IMG/VR virus record: IMGVR_UViG_3300028025_002290
Coordinates: 1-47,942 of that record
Source: a virus
Reading direction: 5' to 3' (one strand)
DNA length: 47,942 nucleotides
The notes under the pieces were generated by a model, which did no database searches, was not told where the DNA came from, and was given only the letters and a program-made list of their open reading frames with translations. Positions within the stretch are counted from its first letter, which is position 1; every line of letters starts with the position of its first letter. Positions 24,162 through 33,980 of this stretch are shown here, piece by piece. A program made the translations under genes and the position numbers.

Positions 24162-25577
24162 ATGGCGTTCACAGACTTCCTGTTTCAAGGCGCTCCTCCG
24201 CCGTCGGTCACGACCTATGGCGAGACCACGACAAGCGTTCCTGCCTGGTACAGCGACTATACGCAGGGCTTAATCAGCAGGGCAAACGCCATCGCTGCCG
24301 AGCCTTATCAGGCGTATGGACAACAGAGAATTGCAAACCTGGATCCTGCACAAGAAGCTGCTTACAACAAGGCCTACGGCCTTGAGAGCCAGTATTCTCC
24401 TCTTATGGGTCAGGCGCAGCAAAACATTGCGGGATCATCTGGTAGTGCGGCAAGTGCTGCACAGCCGTACATCAACACGGCCCTGAGCTACAACCCGTAC
24501 ACGACTGCTCAGCCAATGCTTGGTGAGGCAGGAAACCTCTTGCGCCAGCAAGTTGGCGACACTAGCGCCCTGGCCCAACCGTACTTTCAACAGGCTGGTC
24601 AGCTGACTAACCAAGGAACTCAATCGGCTGCTGGTCTGGCCACTCCCTATTTCCAGCAAGCTTCTAACTTGTCGCAGCAAGGGGCTCAAACAGGTCTTGG
24701 CAATATCCAAGACTACATGAACCCATACACCGATCAGGTGGTGAATCGTATAGGTGAACTTGGAGCCCGCAACTTAAAAGAAAACCTGCTGCCCAACATA
24801 CAAGACCGCGCCATTCAGGCAGGTACGTTTGGCGGCAGCCGCAGTGGTGAAGCTATTGGACGCGCTTTGCGTGATACCCAAGAATCTACCTTAGCCCAGC
24901 AATCTGCCGCCCTTCAACAAGGCTACGGACAAGCTGGCCAGCTGCTGCAAGCTGATCGTGCCCGTCAATTACAAGCTGCCCAACAGCAACAAGGCATTGG
25001 CCAAGCAACGGCAGGCCTTACTGCGGCAGACTATCAGCGCATGTTGGCAGGTGCCCAACAACAGGCCGCTATGGGGCAAGCAGCCGCTGGTCTTGAGGGT
25101 GCAGACCTTGCAAGATACGGTCAGGCAGGTGCCCAGATCGGAGCCCTTGGTCAGATGCAAGGACAACTGGCTGGTCAAGCAGGTACCCAAAACTTGCAGG
25201 CTGCTCAGCAAATCGGAGCCTTGTCTAATCAGGACTTTGCTCGCATGCTGCAGTCTGGCCAGGCGCTTGGTGCCCTTGGTCAACAGACCCAGCAGATGGG
25301 CATGCAAAACATTGCAGGTCTGGAAGCTGCTGGCGCAACTCAACAGCAACAAGCCCAGCGTTCTTTGGATCAGGCCTACCAAGACTTCTTGAACCAACGC
25401 GACTATGGACGAGGCAATATCGCGTTCTTGAACGCAGCTGTTCGTGGTTTGCAGGTTCCAACTTCAACTACCAGCGAGTCAAGCGGTCCGGCAAGTGTGT
25501 ATCAGCCTTCGCCTTTGGCCCAGTTTGGCCAGACTCTTGCAACGGGCTACGGCCTCAAGAAACTCATCGGCCCATAA
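24162..25577 (+). CDS. Gln/Ala-rich internal virion protein
   Basis: The 471-residue chain is about one quarter Gln and Ala and is largely helical. Repeating heptads run through residues 60-180 and 250-420 (YFQQAGQLTNQGTQS, YFQQASNLSQQGAQT). A conserved-looking centre reads IQDYMNPYTDQVVNRIGELG, followed by NLLPNIQDRAIQAGTFGGSR. The N-terminus (FQGAPPPSVTTYGETTTSVP) is disordered. The C-terminus ends LATGYGLKKLIGP. This 'MNPYT..V..RIGELG' segment is familiar from internal or injection proteins of podovirus-like phages. It lies in the ejection gene block, so a role in the DNA-delivery channel is likely but unproven. Confidence 0.6.
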   Translation: MAFTDFLFQGAPPPSVTTYGETTTSVPAWYSDYTQGLISRANAIAAEPYQAYGQQRIANLDPAQEAAYNKAYGLESQYSPLMGQAQQNIAGSSGSAASAAQPYINTALSYNPYTTAQPMLGEAGNLLRQQVGDTSALAQPYFQQAGQLTNQGTQSAAGLATPYFQQASNLSQQGAQTGLGNIQDYMNPYTDQVVNRIGELGARNLKENLLPNIQDRAIQAGTFGGSRSGEAIGRALRDTQESTLAQQSAALQQGYGQAGQLLQADRARQLQAAQQQQGIGQATAGLTAADYQRMLAGAQQQAAMGQAAAGLEGADLARYGQAGAQIGALGQMQGQLAGQAGTQNLQAAQQIGALSNQDFARMLQSGQALGALGQQTQQMGMQNIAGLEAAGATQQQQAQRSLDQAYQDFLNQRDYGRGNIAFLNAAVRGLQVPTSTTSESSGPASVYQPSPLAQFGQTLATGYGLKKLIGP

Positions 25578-25586
25578 GGACACAAC

Positions 25587-28500
25587 ATGGCATTCGAAGA
25601 CGACGCAGACAACGACCTGGACACAGCAGACGAACAAGGCAGCAATAGCAGCCAAGTCGTCTCTTCAACGGGCTACACTTCGTCACGAGGTGCAGCTAAT
25701 CCTTACACCGGGCAACTTCAAACCTTGCTCTCTAAATATCTGGAAAACAGTGAAAAATCGGCGACTGATAAACAGGCCTTGCTGGATAAGGCGCGTGAGC
25801 GGATCATGGCTAGGTCCGCTGGTCCGGATTCGGCAGAAGTGGCGTTTCGTCTTGCGGCTGCTCTCGGCAAGCCTACTAGGACTGGGGGCTTTGGTGAAAC
25901 GCTTGGTAATGTTGCAGAGGCGACTGCGGAAAGCTTGGCCTCTCAGCGGAAGTCAAAGCAAGAACTAGAAGACTTAAGCCTCAAATATGAGTTGGCTTCT
26001 TCTGATGTCCAGGGCGAAAAGTACAAGACCCAAGTGGGTGCCTTGTCTGCCTTGGCTAAGGCGTCTCCAAAAGACCGGCTGACCGAGATTGAGAAGATGC
26101 AAGAGATCATTGACGACCCTAAGGCCAATCAAAAGGCCAAGGACAATGCTCAAGCTCGTATCAGTTACTTGACCACCAGGCCGTCTTCTGCTCCCAAGCA
26201 GACAGAGATTGAGCGCCTGACAGACAAGATCAATGATCCTACTACCCCAGCAACCACAAAGGCAATCCTCAAGCAGCGCCTCAAAAAACTGACCTACATT
26301 GCCCCTGAAGCTAAAGCTGAACGAGATGCTGACAAGCCTCAATCAACTCCAGGCAAGATTGCCAAGGATGAAGGCCTGACTCCAGGGACACCTGAATATC
26401 AGGCGCGCGTCAAACAACTGACGGGCGAAGGCAAGGGCATGACTTTGAGTGCCAAAGAACAAACGGAATTGTTTGAGGCTGAAGACCAAGTCAACGCTGG
26501 CAAGACAGTCATCTTGAACTTGTCAAAAGCCAAAGAGTTAAACAGCAAGGCCTATTCGGGTTTTGGTGCAGGGGCTCGTCGCTCAATTGCCCGCAACATC
26601 CCTGGCGTCGGTGGTTCTGAGGGAGTTACCGCAACCACCGAACTCGAGAACCTGGTATTGACCAACGGCCTTGATCAGTTGAAAGCAACTTTTGGTGGCA
26701 ACCCAACCGAAGGCGAACGGGCCATCTTGTTACAGATTCAAGGCTCACTCAGCATGGGAGTTGAGGAACGTGACAAACTCTGGGATCGTGCTATGCAGAT
26801 GGCGGCCAGACGCGTCAGGATAGGCCAGGACAAGATGAAAAAGCTCCAATCAGGGAGCTATAGCCGTGTTCAGCCTGATGAAGCAAAAGCGGCTGGCGGA
26901 CCTGTTGGCCAATACGCCAAAGGCGGACCAGTCCACATGCAAGAAGGCGGCGAGATGTCCTTTGCAAACATGGGGCGCGCCGTAGGCCAGGGCTTAGGTC
27001 TTGGTTTCGGTGACGAGGCAATTGCAAAAGTTCGTGCCAAGATGGAGGGACGCCCTTATGCGGACGTTGTGGCCGAAGAACGAGCTGCCTACCAGAAGTT
27101 TCAAGACAAGCATCCCTTTGTTGCATTAGGGACAGAGCTTGTTTCTGGCGCAATTCCAACCATCGGTATGGCTATGGTGCCAGGCGCAGGAACCCCAGGA
27201 GCCGTGCTTGGCGGCAGCCGTATGGCAATGGCTGCCCAGCGTTTTTCATCTGCCCTTCCCAAGTTTATGACTGGCACAACGGCCAAGGCGGCAGGTGCAG
27301 GAGCAACGACCGGAGCAGTTGCAGGAGCCGGTTCCGCGACCGAGGGCAACCGCACAAGCGGAGCCGTCTCAGGCGGAACAACAGGCGCAGTCCTTGGCCC
27401 GGCAGTAGCTAAGACAATCCAGCTTGGCGGCAAAGCCGTTGGAGCCGTCAAGAACGCAGTCAAGCCTTCTCCCGGTGCCGTTGAGCAGCGGGCTACCAAC
27501 AAGGTCCTTGAGGCCATGGCTCGTGACGAGATGGATCCTGCAGCACTTCAAGCAAAGATGCTAGCAGACCAAAAGCTTGGCGTCAAGTCTACCATCATGG
27601 ACGCAAGTCCATCCTTGTCAAGTCTTGGCGAGGCCGTGGTAACACGTGCAGGACCAGGACGCAAGATCTTAGGCACTGGCCTAGAGGAGCGCCTGGAAGG
27701 TGGCCGCGAGATTGCTGGCTCTAGAGCCCTTAAGGACATCGGCAAGGGCGTTGACTACACTGCCCAAGAAGACACCTTGATGGGCAAGCTTCGTGCCAAT
27801 GCAAATACTCTCTACGATCAGGCCTATGCCCACGGTTCTGTGGACGATACCCGTATCTTGAAGGTCTTGGAGGACGATACCTTTAAGAAGGCGTTCAAGG
27901 AAGCTCAAGCAATTGCCGGCAAAGAAGCACGCGCAGCAGAACTTCGCGGAGAAGATGCTAGCCGCTTCAAGCTGAACGACATCTATGGTCAAGACAAAGA
28001 CGGCAACCTGACTACGGTCGGCAAGATCCCTGACGTCAGGACCCTGGACTACATCAAGCGAGGTATTGATGCCTTGATTGACAAAGGCTATCGCGGTGAA
28101 GGTATGTCTAAGGCAGAAGCCAACGCGCTTAAGGACCTCAAGAAGGCTTACGTCCAAGTCATTGACGAGAACGTGCCAGAGTACGCCGTGGCACGCGCAA
28201 AGTATGCAGGCGATATGGAAGTATTGGATGCGCTCAGACTTGGCCGTACGGACTATCTGTCGCCCAAGATGCTGCCAGCCGAAGCCAAGAAGCTGGTTGA
28301 TGGTATGTCAGACGGCGAACGCGATGCCTTGCGTGCCGGCGTAGCCCAGTCGCTCTTGACCAAGGTCATGGATGCCCCTCAACAAGTCAATGCAGCACAA
28401 CGGATCATTGGGGCCCCAGCAACCCGCAAGCGTCTTGAGGCCTTGTTTAAAGACCCCAACGAGTATAAGATATTTGAGGCTGCCATGCAGCGTGAGTCCG

Positions 28501-28961
28501 AGTTGTTCCGTAATGCCCAGAACACTATTCGCAATAGCCGAACAGCCAATAGACAAGAAGCCCTTGCAGACTTAAAGGCAAGCTCAGGCATCTTTGACAT
28601 TGCAGGAGAGGCTGTTGACATGGCCGTAGGATCCCCTGGTTCCGTGATTGGTCGCGTCTTGAAATACTTGCAGGCCAGCACGACTCTTGACGAGAAAAGC
28701 GCCGGCCAGATAGCTACGATGCTCAAGTCAGGCAGCCAACAAGAAGTTGATGATGTCTTAAAACGCCTTGAATCCAGCAGCGCCAAGTTTATCGAGGGCC
28801 GTGAAAAGTCAGCCAGTCGCCTCAAGACCATCTCAGGAACCGTCGGTGCCGCTGCGCCAGTCACCCCAAGGCCAGCTCCTCCAGTTGAGGCTGCGCCTGA
28901 AGGCGAGACCGATGAAGAGAAAATCAAAAGGTTGATGGACAAATACAACATACAGGAATAA
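25587..28961 (+). CDS. Large internal virion protein, 1124 residues (gp15 position)
   Basis: The protein seems to consist of two joined parts. Residues 1-435 are charged and helical (TEIEKMQEIIDDPKANQKAK; GFGAGARRSIARNIPGVGGS). At about 443 there is a linker YAKGGPVHMQEGGEM. The second part opens FANMGRAVGQGLGLGFGDEA, has a long Ala/Gly hydrophobic region (about 510-620: GTELVSGAIPTIGMAMVPGA...) that could insert in membranes, and then a helical domain (about 640-1090). The tail is Pro-rich and ends MDKYNIQE. It follows two other ejection-type genes and precedes the 1645-residue protein, the order of T7 gp15-gp16. ATAAGGACACAAC precedes the ATG. Confidence 0.6.
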   Translation: MAFEDDADNDLDTADEQGSNSSQVVSSTGYTSSRGAANPYTGQLQTLLSKYLENSEKSATDKQALLDKARERIMARSAGPDSAEVAFRLAAALGKPTRTGGFGETLGNVAEATAESLASQRKSKQELEDLSLKYELASSDVQGEKYKTQVGALSALAKASPKDRLTEIEKMQEIIDDPKANQKAKDNAQARISYLTTRPSSAPKQTEIERLTDKINDPTTPATTKAILKQRLKKLTYIAPEAKAERDADKPQSTPGKIAKDEGLTPGTPEYQARVKQLTGEGKGMTLSAKEQTELFEAEDQVNAGKTVILNLSKAKELNSKAYSGFGAGARRSIARNIPGVGGSEGVTATTELENLVLTNGLDQLKATFGGNPTEGERAILLQIQGSLSMGVEERDKLWDRAMQMAARRVRIGQDKMKKLQSGSYSRVQPDEAKAAGGPVGQYAKGGPVHMQEGGEMSFANMGRAVGQGLGLGFGDEAIAKVRAKMEGRPYADVVAEERAAYQKFQDKHPFVALGTELVSGAIPTIGMAMVPGAGTPGAVLGGSRMAMAAQRFSSALPKFMTGTTAKAAGAGATTGAVAGAGSATEGNRTSGAVSGGTTGAVLGPAVAKTIQLGGKAVGAVKNAVKPSPGAVEQRATNKVLEAMARDEMDPAALQAKMLADQKLGVKSTIMDASPSLSSLGEAVVTRAGPGRKILGTGLEERLEGGREIAGSRALKDIGKGVDYTAQEDTLMGKLRANANTLYDQAYAHGSVDDTRILKVLEDDTFKKAFKEAQAIAGKEARAAELRGEDASRFKLNDIYGQDKDGNLTTVGKIPDVRTLDYIKRGIDALIDKGYRGEGMSKAEANALKDLKKAYVQVIDENVPEYAVARAKYAGDMEVLDALRLGRTDYLSPKMLPAEAKKLVDGMSDGERDALRAGVAQSLLTKVMDAPQQVNAAQRIIGAPATRKRLEALFKDPNEYKIFEAAMQRESELFRNAQNTIRNSRTANRQEALADLKASSGIFDIAGEAVDMAVGSPGSVIGRVLKYLQASTTLDEKSAGQIATMLKSGSQQEVDDVLKRLESSSAKFIEGREKSASRLKTISGTVGAAAPVTPRPAPPVEAAPEGETDEEKIKRLMDKYNIQE

Positions 28962-28964
28962 GCC

Positions 28965-31900
28965 ATGCCCTACGACGAACAAGGTAACTTCTACGGGTCT
29001 AATGAAGACCTTGGCGACTTAAAGGCAAAGTACATAAAACCTGATCCGGTGTCCCAGATACCTGGTCAGGTTGTCTCGCCTAAGCAAGAAGAATCAAAGA
29101 CTCTCCGCGAGCAGGCTGTTTCTGCTTTAATGAAGTACAACCCGCTGATGATGCAAAAATCATTGCAGGATGTGCCAAGGACCTTGGTCGGCGGAGCTTT
29201 ACTTCCTGTCGTTGCTCCTGTTAGCGCTGGCGTCCAATACTTGAATGCCTTGCCTGGTAACCTGCTGCGTCGTTCACGCGGCGAGGAAGAAGTCAAGACT
29301 CCAACAGCAGAAGACCTGATGCGCAAGTATGGGGAAGCAATTGCTCCAAAGACTGAGTTAGGCCGTGATTTTCAAGAGGGTCTTGTCAAGACCATGGACA
29401 CCCTCAAGATACCTGCAGCTTGGCCAATGGTTCCCAATGCCCCTAAGCGCCCAATGCTGACTCCAACAGACGTTCGCGTAGGTGCAGGTCAGATCAAGCA
29501 ACTGGCCAAGGAACTCAAAGAGACTCCACAAGACTTCCAGGCTGCTCAATCTGGCCTCAAACGTCAGAACTTATACGGTGAAGACACCCTTGGTGTCAAG
29601 GCACAGGCGGCCGCAGATTCTTTAGGTGATACCCTTGAACGTCGTCGGGCATCAGATCGTTCTCTAATTCCAGGGGTTCCTGGTGTCCTTACTCCTGAGA
29701 CTAGCATGTACGCTGTACGTCCAAAGGGTTCCAGGCTTGTGCAGCCAAAGGTGCCGGCATCTGCTAAGAACTTCACTCCTTCCTTTAGTGAAATTCCTGA
29801 TTTTGTGGACGACGTCTACGGTAATGTGGAGGCTGGCGAGATACCTCCAACCATGATCATGAGCGAGTACGGTCCAAGGTTCATGAATACCGAAGCAACC
29901 CGAGACTTCAAGGAAGGCGTCTTGGCTCTTGATAGGAAAAAAGCCATGGAGATGTTTCCAGACGCTCCAAGTGAACCCCTGGCTTTGCGGGCCTATGAGA
30001 TCTTGTACAGCGACAGGAACGCAAGGGCAGCAAAAAGCTTAGAGACCATTGAAGAATTCCTGGCTATGCCAGAAAATCAGCGCTTTATTGAGGAAGGTAT
30101 CCCAACCCCAAGCCAGTTTGTTGAGCGCTTTAAAGAAGCAGAGCGTGTTGTCAAAGGACCCTTGGTCAACTACCTCAGCAAAAACGTTGGAGCTGAAGGC
30201 GATCCTACAGTCAAGCTTGCTCGTCAAGGTATTACCTATGAATCTCCTGAGCGCATCAACGAATTGGCGGGGTTTGTCACGCCAACTCCGGGAGGAAGAC
30301 TGGCCGAAACCCGCGTAAAAGCGGGTTTTCCTGCTATGGGTAGTTTCCACGAGGAACGATTGGCCAAAACTGGCGAACTTGACAAACTCAATGAAGAGAT
30401 TGCTGCTTTAGAAGAAGTCCGAACTCCGTTGTTTAACAGGGCTCACGAGGAAGGTATTGATCCGGCGTCAATCCCAGAATACGCGGAGACCACCAATCCA
30501 CTTCGCCAAAAGCTTCGTCAGAGAGAACAGTTGCAAGGTGAACTTGAAAACATCAAGTTGGCCACCGCTGTGGAAAACATAAGCGACTACGCCGTTACAC
30601 CAAAGAGTAAGCTGCAGATGGAAATGGACATCCCATACCAGGAGCGCCAGTTCTTCCCATCTGTTACCAAGGGCGGTGAGAATGAGACCTTCTACACAGT
30701 TGGTAACAGGTCGTTGCTGAACGACATAGGCTATCAGAAGCTTGGAAAAGATTTAGTTGAAGACATCTTGACCGGCAAGGCCGGAGATACCTCTAAGCTT
30801 ACCATTGAGGGCTATATCAGAGACAAAGGCTTGTCTCGTATTGAGGCCGAAAAGGCAGCAAAGGTTCAACAGCAACAGTACCGTCAAAATCTTGAGGGCG
30901 TCTTGCTTAAGCGTCTTCAAGAAGATCCCAACGTCAAGACATTTGGAAATGCTTCAATCATCACGCTCAACAAGGATACTCCTAAAGACGTAGCCTTGCG
31001 TGACGTGAGTACAGACACGGCAATCTTAGATCACTGCGTTGGACAAGGTGGCTCGGCGCCAGAGGGCAGACGCAACCTGTTGACAAACAACCAACAATAC
31101 TACGAACCAATTGTTGACCCAATCACTGGGGAACGCAATAAAAATGCCAAGAGCGATGCCTACAGCAGCTATGTAGACCAGTTAGCCAGTGGCAACGAGT
31201 TGATTAGCGTTCGTGATTCCAGGACTGGATTGCCAGCTGCTACCATCCAACTTTTAACCACTGGAGACCCTGGCAACTTTAGAGTTGGCTATGCTTCAGG
31301 CGCTAAAAACGGCGCAATTGAGCCTCAGTACGTGGACGCCATCAAGCAGTACTTGAACAGCCGGGCTGATTCAATTACAAGCGCTGGAGAAAACTTGTCT
31401 GACAACGCAGGCATCTTTGACTTGGCCAATTCAAGAGGTAGAGACCAGGCCATACGGGCCGCAAACATTCCTGGATCTGGGCGCGGTAAAAAAGCAGATG
31501 AGCTTCAAAGAACGCTGGAGTTTGCAATTCAAAACTCTCCTGACATACGGAGGTTTGTGACTTCTGACGACGTCAAGAAGATCTTTGAAAGCACCTCTAA
31601 CGAAGTGGCCGTTGTCAATCAGCCGTCTGCTGCTCGTCCTACCGGAGTGATGAGGCTACAAGACTATGAAGGCTTTGTTGACGAATTTAATAGCGCCCTT
31701 GAAGCAGCAGTTGAATCCGCAATGGAGAACTCTAACCTTGAGAATCCAAACAGGGTTGAAGGAGCCATGGGCCGCGCAGTGGCAAATATATTTGATAACC
31801 ACTTAAATGACCCAGTAGAGTTTATTCAGGAGCCTGTTGCCCGTTTGCGTCGTGTTGAACGTGACCTTCAAAACGTCATTCAAAACTCTTATGCCCAAAG

Positions 31901-33902
31901 GCGCGATGTTGATACTGAATTGGCCAACGGCTTAGAAGATTTCCTGATTGACGTCAGGGGTCTTCGTGCAAGTATTGAGCGGCGCCTGCAGGCAGAGCAA
32001 GATCGTCCAGCAGAAGATCGTTTTAGCTTGTCTCTTCAGTACAACATACCCCCTGTGACAGTCCTTGAGTTGCAAGCAAGGTTCAGGGCCCCTAATATAA
32101 CTGTTGCCAACTTGAACACAATGCGAGACTACGCTCAAGCAGGGGAGCCTCATACAATTTTTGCAACTTTGCCAGAAGAAAGCCGGGCAGGTGCGGTCAG
32201 AATGATCTCCGATGAGATTGAGCGTCGTCAGCAAGGCGCGGCTCAAAACCAGGTTGCAGCTCCAACCATAGAGGGCTTTACAACTGAAGTTAGACGCCTA
32301 GATGAAGGCGTTGGAGATAGGGTTGCAGGCGTTTTGTACGCCATAAACGAGGCAATCAATATCAATACCCGTCCGGCAGAGTATGCTAGGGCTGTGCTCC
32401 AGGCGGCAGATCAGCAAGGCACAACAGGCACGGTTCAGGACGTTAGTGTTGCGAGCTTCTTGAATCAGTTTGCAAGTCAACTTGAAACAGCCACTCGCCA
32501 AGCTTTTAATGCTCCAGCCAGGAACGAAGTTGCCGTACAAGGCGAGCCAATGCCTGCCATGGGGGCTGATGAATTGCTGCTTGAGCATGGCGACCGCATG
32601 ACCCAGGCCCAACGTAATTGGCTGCAAAACTTTATTCAGAGGTGGGACACTTTTGTCGATGATACTCCTGGTGGAGCCGTATACCGCGACGAACTTGAGC
32701 GGACATTTGATGAATGGTCAAATCGCGAGCGTTTGCAGCCGCGGGCTGAAGAAAATCTTGGCGACTGGGAAGTTGACGAGGCTCATGGTGCAAACAATCG
32801 GGCGTTTGTTGCAGCAGACTTGGCCAATGAGCTTTTCAACATGGACGTCAATACCGGAGGTGTTGCAGATATTCCGGCCATTGAGAACACCATCTTTGCC
32901 CTTCGGAATGGAACGGTTGACCATCGCGACTTTAGAAACCTTCCTGAGGACAGACGTCCTGCTGCAATGAACCTGGTTGCTGATTTCATGCAGGCCATGA
33001 TTGAACAGCCAGAGTTATTGGACCGCCCAGTGTCGGCCAGGGACAGGGAATTGTTGACGATGTTTAATAGTCTTGTCGACGACGCCATTGAAGAAGGAAG
33101 CTTTCCTGCTGGCATGGCAAACAGCGACCTAGCTCAACTTGTGATTGACGACGAGATTGGTGGCCTTGATGATTTAAGCGCAGCTGATCGTAACCGATTA
33201 GTTGAACTCTTAACCCGTCCTGAGCAGGAGGCTCCGCAGGCTTCTGCAAGACAAACGCTCCCAGCCCCTCAGGCTCCTCGGATTCAAGTGCAGGACCCCG
33301 TACCTCGTGAAATGCAGACGCTGAACAGGCAAGATCTGATCCTTAGATTGGGGCCACAAGGTGTTGATGAAGCACAAAGGATCGCGCGGATATACTTCAA
33401 CGACAACCTCTTCAATGAAAATGTGCCGGTTTCAGCCGCGACAAATGCGATCAGGAGCTACAACTTTGGGCCCCATGAAGGACAACAGCCCATGGTGCGT
33501 GAACTTGCAGCACGTGAACTGGAAGAACTTTTTTCAACGGCGCAACAAGATGCAAGTATTCTTGCGAACAGTCTTGATGAAGCTATGTACCAAGACATGG
33601 ATGGTCCAGAAGAAGCTATGCGGGCTGCGGACAGGGATATTTCCTTACTCCGTCGTCATGGCGAGACTGCTTGGGAAGATGTGTTTGGTCCCCTGGCCGA
33701 AGATTACCCTTGGAGTCGGAATACGCAAGAACAGGCCATTCTGTTCTTGCGAGAGATTGCGGATGGCTATAGGCGCCAACGCGACGCGGATAGACCTTTT
33801 GCCAAGGGTGGACCTGTCAAGAAACCTATGATGCCCCCGGTGATCACCAGAAGGCACCCAGAGCTAGCCGAAATGCAATATCGATATGGTGGCATAGTCT
33901 AA
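28965..33902 (+). CDS. Giant internal virion protein, 1645 residues, with PcfJ-like domain
   Basis: This is the largest gene in the window and the last of the late block (gp16 position). The N-terminus holds a short hydrophobic segment (VGGALLPVVAPVSAGVQYLN, about 74-95). At about residues 680-800 there is a PcfJ-like segment: TAILDHCVGQGG (His690, Cys691), YSSYVDQLASGNELISVRDS, LPAATIQLLTTG, then YVDAIKQYLNSR. The rest is helical and charged. The C-terminus (about 1612-1645) carries PFAKGGPVKKPMMPPVITRR and ends RYGGIV. I see no lytic transglycosylase motif, unlike T7 gp16. It is presumably ejected into the host with the DNA; the role of the PcfJ-like part is unknown. Confidence 0.65.
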   Translation: MPYDEQGNFYGSNEDLGDLKAKYIKPDPVSQIPGQVVSPKQEESKTLREQAVSALMKYNPLMMQKSLQDVPRTLVGGALLPVVAPVSAGVQYLNALPGNLLRRSRGEEEVKTPTAEDLMRKYGEAIAPKTELGRDFQEGLVKTMDTLKIPAAWPMVPNAPKRPMLTPTDVRVGAGQIKQLAKELKETPQDFQAAQSGLKRQNLYGEDTLGVKAQAAADSLGDTLERRRASDRSLIPGVPGVLTPETSMYAVRPKGSRLVQPKVPASAKNFTPSFSEIPDFVDDVYGNVEAGEIPPTMIMSEYGPRFMNTEATRDFKEGVLALDRKKAMEMFPDAPSEPLALRAYEILYSDRNARAAKSLETIEEFLAMPENQRFIEEGIPTPSQFVERFKEAERVVKGPLVNYLSKNVGAEGDPTVKLARQGITYESPERINELAGFVTPTPGGRLAETRVKAGFPAMGSFHEERLAKTGELDKLNEEIAALEEVRTPLFNRAHEEGIDPASIPEYAETTNPLRQKLRQREQLQGELENIKLATAVENISDYAVTPKSKLQMEMDIPYQERQFFPSVTKGGENETFYTVGNRSLLNDIGYQKLGKDLVEDILTGKAGDTSKLTIEGYIRDKGLSRIEAEKAAKVQQQQYRQNLEGVLLKRLQEDPNVKTFGNASIITLNKDTPKDVALRDVSTDTAILDHCVGQGGSAPEGRRNLLTNNQQYYEPIVDPITGERNKNAKSDAYSSYVDQLASGNELISVRDSRTGLPAATIQLLTTGDPGNFRVGYASGAKNGAIEPQYVDAIKQYLNSRADSITSAGENLSDNAGIFDLANSRGRDQAIRAANIPGSGRGKKADELQRTLEFAIQNSPDIRRFVTSDDVKKIFESTSNEVAVVNQPSAARPTGVMRLQDYEGFVDEFNSALEAAVESAMENSNLENPNRVEGAMGRAVANIFDNHLNDPVEFIQEPVARLRRVERDLQNVIQNSYAQRRDVDTELANGLEDFLIDVRGLRASIERRLQAEQDRPAEDRFSLSLQYNIPPVTVLELQARFRAPNITVANLNTMRDYAQAGEPHTIFATLPEESRAGAVRMISDEIERRQQGAAQNQVAAPTIEGFTTEVRRLDEGVGDRVAGVLYAINEAININTRPAEYARAVLQAADQQGTTGTVQDVSVASFLNQFASQLETATRQAFNAPARNEVAVQGEPMPAMGADELLLEHGDRMTQAQRNWLQNFIQRWDTFVDDTPGGAVYRDELERTFDEWSNRERLQPRAEENLGDWEVDEAHGANNRAFVAADLANELFNMDVNTGGVADIPAIENTIFALRNGTVDHRDFRNLPEDRRPAAMNLVADFMQAMIEQPELLDRPVSARDRELLTMFNSLVDDAIEEGSFPAGMANSDLAQLVIDDEIGGLDDLSAADRNRLVELLTRPEQEAPQASARQTLPAPQAPRIQVQDPVPREMQTLNRQDLILRLGPQGVDEAQRIARIYFNDNLFNENVPVSAATNAIRSYNFGPHEGQQPMVRELAARELEELFSTAQQDASILANSLDEAMYQDMDGPEEAMRAADRDISLLRRHGETAWEDVFGPLAEDYPWSRNTQEQAILFLREIADGYRRQRDADRPFAKGGPVKKPMMPPVITRRHPELAEMQYRYGGIV

Positions 33903-33952
33903 GGCTTCCGGCTCCTCTATCAAAATCCCTATAGATGATATTTTTACCCATA

Positions 33953-33980
33953 ACAAAGAGGATCAATACTCTCTGTTTTT
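33953..33980 (+). terminator. Probable terminator at the end of the late operon
   Basis: ACAAAGAG 33953-33960 pairs with CTCTCTGT 33969-33976 (7 of 8 pairs) around an 8-base loop, followed by a T-run ending at 33980. It lies 50 bases after the giant virion gene stop and before the early control region, exactly where transcription units should separate. The stem is AT-rich and modest in strength. Confidence 0.55.

Noticed and set aside
24969-25397. 142-residue minus-strand and 144-residue plus-strand shadow frames
   Set aside because: Both come from the CAA/GCC-rich repeats of the Gln/Ala-rich gene and have no start signals.
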